From Pycnopodia helianthoides (taxonomy: Eukaryota > Echinodermata > Asteroidea > Forcipulatida > Asteriidae), in NCBI GenBank assembly GCA_032158295.1, contig CM063248.1, positions 22,407,273 through 22,471,272 of the forward strand: 64,000 nt of DNA. Reading direction: 5' to 3'. The position numbers and the translations under genes are program-made. Shown here in pieces: positions 26,501 to 39,623 of the stretch. Numbering within the stretch: position 1 is the stretch's first letter; every line of letters begins with the position of its first letter. The notes under the pieces were generated by a model. That model had not been told where the DNA came from. It saw only the letters and a program-made list of their open reading frames with translations, and made no database searches.

Positions 26501-29500
26501 TTCACAAGGAACCTCATGTTAAAATGACAAATTGATTATTACATGTCGCATTTTCAAGCCGAGCCACACGTCCCTGATGCTTGTAATACATTGCAACAGA
26601 AGAGCGAAGATGTAGGTCAGTTTATTTTTATGGCTTCACCAATAGCTGCATAATGTCAGTGTGCGCATGATCAACTGACATGCGCATCCCTTTCCCATGT
26701 AAAAACACATTATTTACAATGTAGATGGGCATATAAATAGGTCATCTCACTTTCAGGAAGAGACACAAATCTTTCACTAATTACTTCAACAATTAGCAAA
26801 TATTTTTAAAGAAATTAGTTAGTCATCGGAGAGGTTAAACTTTTACAGAATCACATGAGAGGTCTTAAACTGCAAACCGTGGCTTTAGTATTGCAGATTT
26901 GCACAGAGCAAAATATATATCAATCACAACGTCTTTGGATATATGCGGCGGCTCTTCATGAAAACAGCCACTAAATGGTATTTGACATGTTTACTTTTTT
27001 TGATAGAACAGCTGTATTTTGTCACTAATCAAATACAATAAAAATGTTCTTAGCTAAGATTTGTTGAGAGAAGATCATCATTTCATTTTAAAATGGTTGT
27101 TTTATTCATTTTAAGAGTACGCTACTAGTGTCCTTTTAAAAATCTCGGCTTGGGCCGAGGCTGGTTCTGGCTTGGTCAGGTTGGTGACACTTACATAGGT
27201 ATGCACAATATACAGTTTACATTCAGGTTTTGATTAAAATAATGTGTAACCCATTCACTGGCCTTCTTTCCCCACATTGACTATAGTATGAACAAAACAC
27301 ATAATGGATCATCTCGTTGGTCAAACTTACTATGTAGACCACAACTCTTCATATCCTTCCTGTCATTAGCCATAAGGCGTCTCAAACATTAGTAACATGA
27401 ATGATTTCATTTAGTGTCAAAGCTATCTGATATAACAGGAACGAGTGACTGTATCACACCCAAGTAAGATTAACAAAGAAACATATCCAACATTACCTTC
27501 CCTTCTCATAATAAGACAAAATCTTAAAACAACAGCCCACATTTCAACATTATTTACGACAGACTGTTACAAGTCTTGCACTTGCATGTATTTAAACATT
27601 ACAACATGGCCCAACATGTGAGAATTGCAGTCTACACAGCAGATTCCCAAAACCACAGTAAAAGTTAAATTAAACTAAAACATTAAGTCCTTCAAATATC
27701 AAACTACTTACACAATGTAATTCTTAGAAAAACAATTTGATGAGAGTTGTAAATTATGGCTTATGGTGCGTATGGACAAAGTATCCATGGTAACAAATGA
27801 AATACAAATGAAATTCAGAAATTTAATAAGTCATGGCTCCTGTATTTTACAGACACATGTACATGTACATGAGTACGTGTACATGTGTAAATTGTACAAC
27901 TATGTGTTGTGCACACCCTGTTCATGTGCATCATTATATTGCCAAAGGACCTAGATGCAAAATCTTTAAACAATTTGTCAAAATATGAAATTGCAATTTT
28001 ATTTAAAAAGCACTATATTAATATTTGTCATTAAGTAATTTGTTGAGACAGTAGAGATTTATGCATTTGGTGTATTTTGTCACATAATCACACATATTTG
28101 CAAATGTTCAATTTACTAATCACTTTTCAAAACTGTAAAATGATCAGGGAAAAAAGAAGCAATAAAAGTACATTGTGCAATTTGTGCTTGATAAACAGTT
28201 ATTACATTCTTTTATCTGACCAGTATCAAATTGAAGTCACTATCCATTAGCCATGCAAATAATAACCCTGTATATTAAAGAGTATAACCTGAATGATTGA
28301 ACTTAGAGGCTGGGATTATCCTTCCCTGCAGACATAAAGTCAACACAAATACATGAATGTAAACTAACGGCAGCAAAAGGTACTCACGGTTTCGGCAGAC
28401 TGCACAACCAACAATCCTCCTAGGTTTCTTTCAACACACTAAGAAAAGAGTCAACTGACCATATGGAATTAACCTAGAAAGGTGTTTCAAACCATAGAAA
28501 TCTCTGCAACCAGTATGGGTGGCCGATAATGATGTATGTATATTTGATACGATATTAGGATGTTTTCATTGATGCAGGAATGATGGAAAGAGCTGAATGG
28601 ATGCAGATTTCCTAATGGTCAATCTGAGCGACTCTCTCTACATGCTCCCGATGACAAGCCTTGCCTTCATTGTCAATACGTATACACCCCACATTTGTAC
28701 ACAATAGTCAGACTACAACATGTATGCGTCGTCAGTTCAGTGTGCCGCAAGCTGATCAAGTGTTCAATTCTATCACCGGTTGCATCACGTACTCATTAAC
28801 AATGTCAATCTTGAGTGCTTGATGTAAATTAAGTATCAGGCAGTTTTCAAGTAGGCAAGCTAAATGTTCATGAAAATTACTAGTCTAGTAACGTGAATCT
28901 GTTCTAGTTTAGAAAACTCAATGCTCGCAATGTGTGTTCAGAATACACTACCCACCCATCCCATTCATATGCAAATGACATCAGACATGAGGGGTGTGAT
29001 GTTGAACCCATAGTGTGTCAAGGTGAATTGCAGTGTGTTTAATATCATTATCCATTGACGCAATTGCAATGAACAACACGTGCCTACTTTAGGGGCAACA
29101 AAAGGGTCCAACTTGCCACTGGATCAACCCATCTAACTGTACACTGTACCACCTCAGGATATTTGATCAAGTTAAGATAAAACAAATTATTTGTATTAAA
29201 TTCAAAATGTGAAGTAATACCAAACAAATTTAGCTGCTAATTTTGGAGGCAACTTTGTACATCTTTGTTATTGACATGTTTAAAAACTTGCCAACCCTTG
29301 ATGACTTTTGCATAAAACATTTTACACATGATGTCTCCATACATAAAACAATTTCTTTTGGGGAAAAAGCAATTTAAGAGTAGTTGTGTAAACCGTTGAT
29401 CCAAGCAGATGACATTGATCTATTGGCACAGTCACTAATTAGTCAGGCAGGCAGGGTACTCCTGCTCTAGGAGAAAATATGAGGAAAAATTTAAAAACAT

Positions 29501-30507
29501 TCATGTAATTTATTTGAAAGAAAACTTATACGATCCCACGAACTGCTAATGAGCCAAGTATTTAGCCACTTCATGTTGGTATTTTAAAAAGATTTCTGTG
29601 GTATTATTTCTTAGAAATTTTTTGGAGCTTCTTGAGTAATTGTTTTCCTTTGAAAACATCGTTGCCACAATGAAAACCTGACTTGACAAAGGAAAGACAA
29701 CAGAGGTTCTTATAATTAGTTCCATGATTTGATGTTGTCGAGAAAATTGAGAAGGCACTCACCATGATTCGCAATTTTGCCATGGTATGCTGAAATCATG
29801 GAATGCTAAAACTTACCTCCTAATGAGCTGAATATAATGATGGCAGCCTGTCCATTCTTATATGCCCCATTTGTATAACAATAGGACAAAGGTCTGGAAT
29901 TGGGGGTTAAGTAATAACACCCGGAAAGGGATTTTACGAGGCAAGTTTTCCAGAACCTGTTGTTGCTCTTTGTACGGGTGAAACAAAGCGCATCATAGTA
30001 GATACCTGCCAGTGCACGCTACACAATAGAAGGTCTGGGTTGATAAAAATGACAGCCGGCAGCACGTCAACAAAAAATGGAGGACAAAAAAACACGTCCG
30101 TTGTTAGTCTGTCCATACAAATTTAAGTCGTTAAGTTCACTTGGACAGTTTAATTCCTAACAAAATGGAACATTTTCAACAAATCAAATAAAAACTGATG
30201 TTGTTTTTATAGTAGTTGCAGGATCACACATGTATCTTTCAGTATGATTGGGACAGTTCACTCCACAATATGAGGTACATGTAACTAACCATAGTGTAAG
30301 TATCTTACAGGGACATTTCATCACAGGGGAAAGTGTTAATTAACACAGACCACTCAAATCCTGTTACATTTCAACATATTGGTAATCAAATAAAGCAGCC
30401 TAACTTCTCCTTCAACAGGGTCTCATTTTACTCAAGATTACGTAGCATTGAGGGTAGGTACAGGAACTGACTTTCACCAATGGTACACTCTCAATCCACT
30501 GCTCGTA

Positions 30508-30536
30508 CACATGTACATGTACATGTACATTGTACA
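30508..30536. repeat. ACATGT microsatellite
   Basis: The sequence ACATGTACATGTACATGTAC is a tandem, self-complementary hexamer array. Shorter copies of the same motif recur at about 9390, 17245, 27858, 33285, 39305 and 62675, so it is a genome-wide habit here rather than a local feature. Confidence 0.8.
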
Positions 30537-30800
30537 TCGATAGAAATGTGCACATTGCTGAATATCTGCATACATATGTACACATTGGGGATGTAATAAG
30601 AGTACTTGCAAAGTATGCCCTTAAACCAAACACTAACGCTTGCATAGTATTCATGTCACGACATGATTTAAAGTGCATATTAATTGACAAATCAAACTAA
30701 ACATCCTTAATGTATGTCCAGTTTCGGCTGCAGTGATTACGTACATCAAGGCTCATTTTCACATGATCAAAATAATTTAAAAACCACTCTGCTGTCAAAC

Positions 30801-30822
30801 CAAATCAAATCAAATCAAATCA
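30801..30822. repeat. CAAAT pentanucleotide repeat
   Basis: Four tandem CAAAT units are followed by CA. It is a simple repeat with no further significance visible. Confidence 0.8.
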
Positions 30823-31784
30823 AGAGTCAACATATAAGAACAATATCTATGGAAACAGATGACATGGATGTCAACTTGAGTGAAAAGAAACACCAAGGTT
30901 AGAGGATGTAATGATTAGATCTAGTTATGGAGTAAGAAGTGATGAAGCAAAAGTACACACAGGGATAACAACACAACCATTCATACATCAATCTTATTAT
31001 TATTGAGCTGCAAATGGTTGGAAGGCATGAATCATCCTTCTAAGTGAAGCCCATTGTTTTACATGTGTGGGTTTATAAAGTGGTTTTGTTCAAACATAAA
31101 GGGAAGAATTTTGACATATTTTACAAGGGAAGCTTTTCTACTTGAGCACAAAAGATTAATTTGAACAAAATCAACATAAATTGTCCGAATCAACGGATGA
31201 ATACATGACAGTCTGTGTAATAAAGCCATCTCACTCAACTGACTAGTTACCAGACCACAACTGATTAATATTGGAAGCATCTTTTGGCACTATTGCTTGC
31301 CAATGCCAGCATTATTACCATGAATTATTCACACAGGAAACGGTGTAGAACGTTGACCGTATTTGAAATACATTAGTCCATCGAAATCACTCACATGTTT
31401 CTCGATATGTCTATGAATCTTCAAATTTCAATACGTGCCTTCAAATTTAATGCAAAAATTATTCGGGCAGCTAAATCAAGAAAATTTGGAAAAAAATTTA
31501 AAGGGCAAACCAATTAACAAAAAAGTGCACAAACGCTTAAGAGATCAATAAAATAAAAATCTTTAAAAATAAAAGTCTGTAAATTAGGTACACAACATAA
31601 TATAGTTGTGAATAGAGTATTGACATTAAACACTGTATGTTGCATAGTACCTAAATTTTCAGAATTTTAGCTTCAGCTTTTAAGAAATACATTGATTTTC
31701 AAGACAACAAACACTCCTCCACGGCTTATACAGTGACACTTTACTTACAGCAACATGTAAAGTGCTTGGCTAGTTTTCACTGCT

Positions 31785-32400
31785 GGTGTGCTGTGGCCGA
31801 GCGGATAAGAACACAGGACTCGAGCTCTGGGCCCAATTTCATGGCTCTGCTTACCGCCGAATTCTGCGCTAGCTGTGTAAGCGTAGAATGCCTAGCAACG
31901 TGGAGTACGCACGCGCACAAGCCGGAAATCCCCGCTAACCCGTGAAATACGCTTGACGTAAGAGCGGAATTCCCTGCTTCCGCAAGCGCCGATTCTTTGC
32001 TTACGGTAAGCAGAGCCATGAAATTGGGCCCTGGTGTTTCTGATCAGCAGAGTGTGGGTTCGAGTCCCGGTCGTGACACTTGTGTCCTTAAGCAAGACAC
32101 TTAGCCATTATTGCTTCATCCTTCAGCGTTTAGATGGGATGTAAAGCTGTAGGTCCTGTGTGTTGTGTAATGCACGTAAAGAACCCAGTGCACTTATCGT
32201 GAAGAGCAGGGGTGCGCCCCAGTGTTCCTGGTTTGATTGGCAGCATATTGTGCCACAGCACCTTGTAAACCAATGGTGCTATGTAAAGGGAAAAGGTCTC
32301 ATACTTCAAATCGCAGGTCCTAATGCCTTGCAGGAAAAATACTGAGCCCTTTGAGATGCTCATCAGGTGTGAAAAAGTGCTAAGACTGGGTATTATTATT
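31785..32400 (+). mobile_element. tRNA-derived SINE, split by a MITE
   Basis: The head carries a pol III A-box-like TGGCCGAGCGGATAAGAAC at 31793-31811 and, after an inserted MITE (31830-32030), a B box GGTTCGAGTCC at 32057-32067, as in class II tRNAs such as Leu or Ser. The tRNA-unrelated body follows: CACTTGTGTCCTTAAGCAAG at about 32078, then AATGCACGTAAAGAACCCAG at about 32170, then GGCAGCATATTGTGCCACAG, ending in an ATT-rich tail near 32395. I recall this body from abundant echinoderm SINEs. Removing the MITE and one copy of its target duplication restores a continuous head. Confidence 0.8.
31830..32030. mobile_element. 201-bp MITE nested in a SINE, 3-bp target duplication
   Basis: The element begins GGCCCAATTTCATGGCTCTG and ends in the exact reverse complement; the terminal inverted repeats match perfectly for 27 bases. 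CTG precedes it (31827-31829) and CTG follows it (32031-32033), and the SINE head becomes continuous if the element and one CTG are removed. A 3-bp duplication with ends starting GG is compatible with PIF/Harbinger-type transposition, although CTG is not the preferred TWA target. It is too short to code. Confidence 0.85.
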
Positions 32401-32506
32401 ATTGTTAATTCTGATATTGACTTTGTGTTTATCTATAGGGTTTTGTTTTTAAATGTTACTCTGTAAGCGCCATGTTCGATGGATTTGGCGCTATATAGAT
32501 TTTTAC

Positions 32507-32556
<50 letters not shown>
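32401..32556 (+). mobile_element. Second SINE/LINE-type 3' tail with ATT microsatellite
   Basis: CTGTAAGCGCCATGTTCGAT followed by GGATTTGGCGCTATATAGAT and at least 15 ATT units (about 32508-32554) is the standard 3' tail of these retroelements. It lies directly after the first SINE's tail, so either the SINE has an extended tail or a second, 5'-truncated insertion landed in its ATT tract. Confidence 0.6.
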
Positions 32557-32558
<2 letters not shown>

Positions 32559-35500
32559 ACTTGCAAATTTGTCTGACTCTATATGGGCACCACACTACAA
32601 ATTCGTTTTTTAGCCTCGCGAACAAGGACTTCTGGATGTGTACAGGAAAGTAACAAATGTGTGAATGTACATACACTGTGCACATGCTGTAAACGACCGG
32701 AATCGTCTAATGAGAATAATAACAAATGTATGAACATTCTTGGCCAGCATAATTTTTTTCAATTTAGAAATTTTGTACAACAGATCAAATGTCGCTCGGG
32801 CAGCAATTAGTCGGTTTTATTTTTTCAAATTTTAAATATTGTATAGTACACTTTTATGATATTTCTTTTCCAAAAAGCAATTAGTCTTGTGCAGATACAC
32901 TGATAGCAGCACCAAGTGCTTTGGATGCAACTTATGTAGCGTCGCAGCATAAACAATGATTTGAAACTTATTTTAAATTCCTGGCAGAGCGTATATTATT
33001 GTGAAAATTACGATAGTCATCACATTAAAAAAATGTTTTATCAACAAAGAAAAAAAAGAAGGTGAGTGGTCACTTTTCAGGCAATTGTCAACATTCCTAA
33101 TGATTAGGCCTATTGCCTGCATTTGTACATGTAGGTCCCCTTTAGTAAGTTTTAGAAATCTTTCTGTTTTAAATGTTTTCAAAGGTTACCCTTTAACAAG
33201 TAACAGCCATGGTCAAAGTTCAAGGCCTTTGCAAGTCAATTTATTTTTAATTTTAAAAAGGTGGATATGGTACATGTAGGTTTACATACATGTACATGTG
33301 TAAACATCCTTGTCATAAGTGCAATGTCCATGTATGTATGATAATACGTGCATCAGAACCTTATAACGTTCAAAAGTATGTTTGTAAAGCTTCAAAATTA
33401 TGTATGGTATTTACTTCCAGATCAGTGACCATGTATTCATAGGTCTACTATTCTAGATTTTATAAATCCATATTTTGACAGTTCTAAACATTCCTAGAAT
33501 TTATATTTCTATGGCTGGCTACTTAAGCTTGACATACTGTGCTGATTACATGATTTCACACTATAGTGTGTAATGCATTCTCTTAACACTCAGCTGCAGC
33601 AATATTGGTTTTTGTCACAAGAGTGTTTGAAGGTCATGGTTGGATTATTTGCAATTACATTGGACAGATTGTAAAACATTAGTCAAAACAAATAACATTA
33701 ATATCTCTAATTTAATGTTGTTTCAAGTACTAATTATCTCAATAAAATATTCAAGCCTTCAACCAAGGTTAGCTACTCTTGATTTCTTCTTACGGTAATT
33801 AAATCTGCTAACTTTATACATGTAGTTCTGTGAGAGCTTTGCATGAATTTCCGTTTTACCTTTCACTTTGCAAAATCAGGCTGGGACAACCCTTCGATTA
33901 CTTATCTTGTCATTTTGAATGTCATTGAACATACAAGATGTTACTCGAAATGACAAAGTCAATTTTGATCCAAATTCATTTGTGTCTAATGTTAGCTTGA
34001 TAAAATAGGCATTTTGTGAGCATCTACTGAACCAACATGTAATATGCAAAATTGATGTATACTACATGTATACTACATGTATGGTATCAAGATGTGCAGA
34101 AATCAAGTTTGAAAAAAAAAAATGCTTTGATTTTACTCAAGATGCACATTACAAAAAATTGTAACACAAATCTTGAAGCAAATCCGGCAAATTTATTACA
34201 ATCATAATACCAAACAAAAGGGAAATGATGTATTACACAAAGTACACTAAAAATGCAGTGGATTTAACTGCACTTAACTTGGATCTGTACTTTCATTGTA
34301 CTTTCATTTAATTTTTTTAAATTTAAGTTGATAAAATAGATATCATACTTTTTACAATGGACTATTGAATTTTTTTTTTTTAATGTTTTCTTTTTGAAAG
34401 AAAAGCACACGTTTGTTTTATCAAGAGGTTGATCTTAATCATCACAAGATAAAGAAGTCCTTCAAAAGCCATCAAAAGGCCAGTCATTCATCATGCATGC
34501 ATTAGCCAACTAGTTAACTTACAATTGTAGCGTTCTCCATGTACACCCAGGCCAGGCTAGCAATGCAGCATCCCTGTCGCTTTTCCCTCCTACCATCCAT
34601 GGATGATATGACATAGTTTCAACCGTAATGAATTAGTGAATGGATGCCGCATAAAACGTGGACAGACAATTTAAATGAGAGTCTAGCGAGCTAGTTTTTG
34701 TTTTACATAAGACTTGGTAATTAAGACTAGGGTCAGTCTTAAATTGATTGAATGAAGCACTGAAGTCAACCAATCAGTAGATTATTGTGTATTACATTGT
34801 ACATGACTGTAGACTAAAAAGCTTGTGTGTACTCGGCCTATATAAACGTGGTCATGCTATGGAAGTGGCAGTAATCAAATATGAATGTATTCACACAATG
34901 GTATTTGTGTGTAGTAGTGTCTGTCTGGAGAGCCCATTAGGGACAGGCTTCAAACAATGCCAAATTCAAAACAAAACAAAATAATGGCAAAAATAAAAAG
35001 GTACAATTTTAAGTCTAGAGTATTCTAACTTGGTAATTTCCAAAGTATGAATACAAATATATTTCTTAAAGACTCTAACACACATCTTGTGTTTTCCAAT
35101 GTAATGCTAATAGGTATTAAGAGCAAATATATCAAAAGGCAATTTCAAACGAAGGCAACATTCATGAAAATTTATGATAATTTCATATCAAATACTGACA
35201 AGTCTAAATTTAACAAAAACCCTAAAACTATTTTTTTTAAGAACCAAGAATGTTTTAGGCCCTCAAAATTATAAATAAATAAATAAATAAAACTGATTAT
35301 AACATACTTTTGCTCATCAAAGTTTACCCTTTCTTTCTCAGAGAAATATTTATGCTAAGTAAGTTGATTGCCATGGCTTTGATGCAAATAATTTAATCAA
35401 TCACTAAACAAGCGAAGAATTCAAAGGCTATGTACAATGTATGAGGAAAACAACTACATGTACACCTAACAATGCTAACATTAACTAACCTAGAGTTGTA

Positions 35501-35734
35501 AAAAATATTAAATTTTTATTCACAGAGTTTAATAGTTTTAAAGCTCAGTACTTGAATCTCAGAAAATGTGTCAAATATTGTCCACGTGTCCAAGCTTTAT
35601 GTTTACGTGTTTAGTACTACTGCGTGGTATTTTGGGCATAATTGAAGTCATTGGAGGGGAGTGCTATTGAGCATAGAACAAGGTATTGAGCAATCTAAAG
35701 TGAGATTCTTTGTTTATCTAAAGAAATGCAACTG
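32557..35734. other. AT-rich non-coding sequence, nothing recognised
   Basis: There is no supported gene. TACATGTA repeats occur near 33283-33300, a short ACTACATGTAT tandem near 34062-34082, and an AAAT repeat at about 35271-35290. Confidence 0.4.
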
Positions 35735-35860
35735 ACATAGTTTGAGTCCCAGTTATGACAAGTGTCTTCGAGCAAGACACTAATTATAGTATGTAACTTA
35801 CTAATTTCTTCTTGTCACCCGGAGATAATTGGGGGGGGGGTAGACTTTGTTAATATGGAT
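35735..35860 (+). mobile_element. Degenerate tRNA-derived SINE fragment
   Basis: GAGTCCCAG followed by ACAAGTGTCTTCGAGCAAGA and CACT matches the B box and first part of the SINE at 31785-32400, and ACCCGGAGATAATTGGG resembles a later part of the body. The head and tail are missing and a run of 10 G follows. A decayed copy. Confidence 0.5.
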
Positions 35861-36232
35861 GATTAGCAGCCTGTGCACCCATTTTAAGCTGCTGGTGCTG
35901 CATACTCTATAGCAGTTGAGATGGTTTCAGGAATTTTGAAGGCCCTATGAACAGGGGGATTATATATGTTTAAAGGAGCATTTGAGGGGCCCACTTGACT
36001 TGTAAAAGTGCATAATTTACTTTTATCATGCTGCACTATTTTGGTTGTGTTCTCTGTATCCAATAACAGTAATGAATACCAATATCCACAGTACAAAAAG
36101 GACCAGACTATTTGTTGTTCTAGCCATTGTTTGGTTACATTGATCGGAATGGGAGAAAATCAAGATGGCCGCACCATGATAAAGGTCTATAAAATACACA
36201 TTATTAGGCGCTCGTGCAACAGTGCCAAAACT

Positions 36233-37350
36233 AGGGCTGGGCGACTAGTGAAATTCAGTAACCGACTAGTCGCGCTTCAAATAGTTTCGTCTTCGACACT
36301 AGTCGCGACTAATTTATGTTTCCCACGATGCATTGTGGTATATTTTTCAGAATGTATAAATCAGGCTGAAATGTAAAGCATGCATTGCAAATGATGCTAT
36401 TATTGCAGTAAGCAACTCTTTTGATGCGCTGTGCCAGTTTACACGGTTAATCGACCGATCATCCGATTACACGTTTACATTTTTACAGTTCGGATAACCA
36501 TATACAAAGTCGCTCGAAAAGTGCCGCTGGATGCAATCATGATGTACACAATGTACAATTCATGCGACACACAAGTAGTCACATTGTTTCCAATTTACAG
36601 GATTGTAGTCTTTGTTTGCAATTATTATCATTTGCTGGTGTGTGCGCTAAGGCCGTATACAGCACTTTCGTCGTAAAAGCCATAGACAGTGTAGAGTCTG
36701 TGGGGAGCACAGTTCTTCAAAACTTTTTGCTTGCTACACAACATGTAAGCTTTATTTTACAAAAATGCCACAATTTAGGATACTCGGGATGAAAAAAGAA
36801 TTATTTTACTTTATAATGTAAGATTTGTTCCTCCTTGATTTTGTTTTATTTTGTCTCGTTTTGGGGTGATTGCATGAAGTCAAAATGCACAGTGTAAATG
36901 ATTTTTTAACTCTAACCTTAAACAGATGGTTACACATGTAACCGACCAAAAACACACAGGCATAGTCATTGCATCAGAGCAAATGACACATTCATTGCAT
37001 GAGGTTTTATGCATCACGCAAAGTCAAGGGATAACAAAGACTACAAGCCTGTCAATGGAAACAATGTGAATGCTTGTGTAGCACGGATTGAATTTATATT
37101 GCCGGAGTACATCGTGATCGCGATGTGGTCTGCGTTCCACGGCACTTTCGAGTGAATTTTTGGATGGTTAGGCCTATTCAAACTGTAAAATGTAACCGTG
37201 TACCCGGCAATATAACTCTCAAGTAATTTTTGTGCAAGTCAAGTCAAGTGTCAAGTAATTTTTCCTCGAGTCAAGTCAAGTCCCAAGTCAATGAAATTGG
37301 GGACTCGGGTCTGATTCGAGTCCAAGTCCCAGACTCGAGTCAACAACACT
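36233..37350. repeat. Cluster of dispersed-repeat debris (ACTAGT-rich and CAAGT-rich)
   Basis: The left edge, CTAGGGCTGGGCGACTAGTG, leads into several CGACTAGTCGCG-like motifs (36240-36310), a start I associate with dispersed repeats of many animals. The right edge (37225-37350) is rich in CAAGTCAAGTC and GACTCGAGTC motifs. Between them a 12-bp inverted repeat (TTATATTGCCGG, 37094-37105 with 37204-37215) may mark a further small insertion. I cannot say whether the two edges belong to one element. Confidence 0.4.
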
Positions 37351-37516
37351 GCTGATTATACAGTGCTTTACACACATCGGTGAAAGGGCAAAACCATCCT
37401 GAACCACATGTTGGATTTTTTACAATCTACACATCATCAGACTTCAAGATTTCAAAACCTACAGTACCCAGAGTTGTGACCCCATTTGACCTTGAAAAAA
37501 ATCATCTCAAGAACTA

Positions 37517-38429
37517 CTGTAATTTCCTGCTTTTAAAAGATGCTTGGCGTATAAGGTGCAAAACCCCCAAATCACTGAAACAAGATTCAAGTGTATAATG
37601 TAAAAAGTGCACTGCTGTATAAGATGCAACATGACTTCTTACACAGAGGCTCGCCAGGTCCCATTCACTTTTGGTACATGACCACATACAGGGGTCATGG
37701 TGTTGGTATGACACTTACCATAATTTGTTTAAATCATGAACATGAGTAAAACATCGCATCTGGTTTTTTATTACTATTTTCTAAATTTTTGTTTCAAAGA
37801 TTTTTTTAAAAAACATAGCCTTTATGGCTTTTGTTTTTACACAACGAGCGCGTACACACACACGTTGTCCCAACTTTTTCCAATGAATGGGCTACTAGTC
37901 TTTGTTATCATGCTTTTTGCTTGTCACAATACATGCAAGAACCACCGACTGCTAGAGGGCGCTTTCACAACGATACTTTCACAAAGTAAGAACATTTGCT
38001 TTCTGTTGGCAAATTCAAGGGTGCATTACACGATAACAAACAAAACGACTTGATAAATAAAGACTAGTATGTCACTGGTGTGTACGCTATAGCTGTGTAC
38101 ACTGTACAGCCTTGCCTGTCGCTGGTTTGCGACGGTATCATTATCATTGTGGGAAGCAGCATTGCCAGTGACTTTGATCATTCTTCGGTAAGTTTTGTCA
38201 AAGCTTGTTAAAATTACACAACGGGTGTACAGTGTAGGTTTTATTTCTATAAAATGATAACACGTAGGATTACCCTGGATGGAAGAACTTTAGGAGAGTA
38301 TAAAATTAAGATTTTACACAGTGATCATCACAATGAGCTCAAGCGATGTGCACTGTTAGATAAGAAAAGGTAATTTTGTTAGACCTTCGAAAGTTAGACA
38401 AGCTGAGTTTTATGCGCAGGAAAATACGG
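37517..38429. mobile_element. Terminal-inverted-repeat element, copy 1 (TAATTTCCTGCGTATAAG family)
   Basis: The left end CTGTAATTTCCTGC and the right end GCGCAGGAAAATACGG are imperfect inverted copies, and 'GCGTATAAGGTGCA' follows inside. It shares ends and much of its interior with the element at 52166-52948, for example AATGAATGGGCTACTAGTCT against AATGAATGGGCTGCTAGTCT and the stretch TTACACGATAAC. A TA flanks the left end; the right flank has diverged. No transposase is recognisable. The interior open frame at 37736-38053 resembles nothing known and contains AT-rich and repeat-family sequence. Confidence 0.65.
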
Positions 38430-39623
38430 CACTTATAAATTCATCACAATTTTTACATGAGATTGTAGGTTTTTGACCTTTTACCAATGTGACCTTTACT
38501 TCCTGTCCAAATCAGATGTTAAAGATGGACATGAACGGTGTACTCCAAGCAACAAGAATCATTTAGCCTTCTTAACAATGTATATGTACGAACCATTTTT
38601 ATCAAAACAAAATTAATATTGGAAGTTTGAAATGATAAAGAAATCGAAAATAAAAACGACTCTTACGTGACGAATTTCCGCAGTTTTCAAAGACGTTTCA
38701 GCATATTGACCGCTGGCGGCACTGTGTGAAAAAGCTGATTGTATAACGTATACCCGTAGAGACGACCTGAACATTGCACTTTGACCTGTACGTATAGCGT
38801 ATGCTGTCTGCTATTTTTTTATAAAATAGTGAGACTAGACTGCATGTCTTTTTATCGCCAAAGATACTTCTGTTCAGGAAAAATGCCAACTATTCAGTCA
38901 GTGCGCAGCCAGTTGAAAAGTGTTTCCGTTTATTTGTTACATGTGCATAGACCGTGTGGTTATTTCTCGAGTCTCAGTCCACGGACCCGTATGCGATGTG
39001 TATGCCGTATACACCTCACGGCGTATATACGTTGTATACATACTACTAACGTATACGGACGGGCGTAGGGTCCAGTCTCGATCCACGGCTGCACGTCATA
39101 AAAACCGGTGAAATGTTTTATTCATGATATGTAAATGAAGTGATGACGACACACTCATTTCGCGAAACGGCCGCTGCAAAATGCGTAATTTTTTCCCATT
39201 TTTAGCTTAAGATGTTAGCAACATTTTCAATTTTTGGGGGGGATGGGCACTCTTACAGTTTTTGAGTTATGATTATTTGAACATTAAAATGTACGCATTG
39301 TACATGTTCAAATGTACATGTACAGTGTATTATGTATAGCCTTTTTAAAAACATGTCTGAAATTTTGAAACTTTGTGTAAGTGAAACTATGGTCTTTATT
39401 ACACTCCAGCAAACATGAATTTAAACATGCAGCGTATTTTAATATCTCGTTCATACCCATCTTTAAATCCCACATATGATTTAGCAACATTTAGACCACC
39501 TACATTTGCAACTGTACAATGAATAGCTCAGTGCAAAACCTGCCTGTCATGGCCAATTGTTGTGCCCATAGGTTTCAAAGTCCACAAAGCCTTACTTGGC
39601 ATTTTAGGCTTTGTTAGTCTTCA
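38430..39623. other. Non-coding sequence, nothing recognised
   Basis: A locally CpG-containing patch with several GTATAC/CGTATA motifs lies at 38980-39070. No gene or bounded repeat can be supported. Confidence 0.35.

Larger units (their letters stand above)
26501..31784. other. AT-rich non-coding sequence with microsatellites and one weak exon candidate
   Basis: No gene is supported. TACATGTA-type repeats occur near 27856-27885 and 30508-30536, and a CAAAT repeat at 30801-30822. On the minus strand 29893-29817 is bounded by a CCAG acceptor and a perfect GTAAGT donor and is open for 25 codons ('YTNGAYKNGQAAIIIFSSLG'); its family is unknown and it may be chance. Confidence 0.4.

Noticed and set aside
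30797..30825. CAAAT array considered as a CRISPR-like or regulatory repeat
   Set aside because: Plain pentanucleotide microsatellite without spacers; the genome is animal.
31785..32075. Possible Leu/Ser tRNA gene with a long intron
   Set aside because: The 'intron' is a MITE with perfect terminal repeats and a target duplication, and a SINE body follows.
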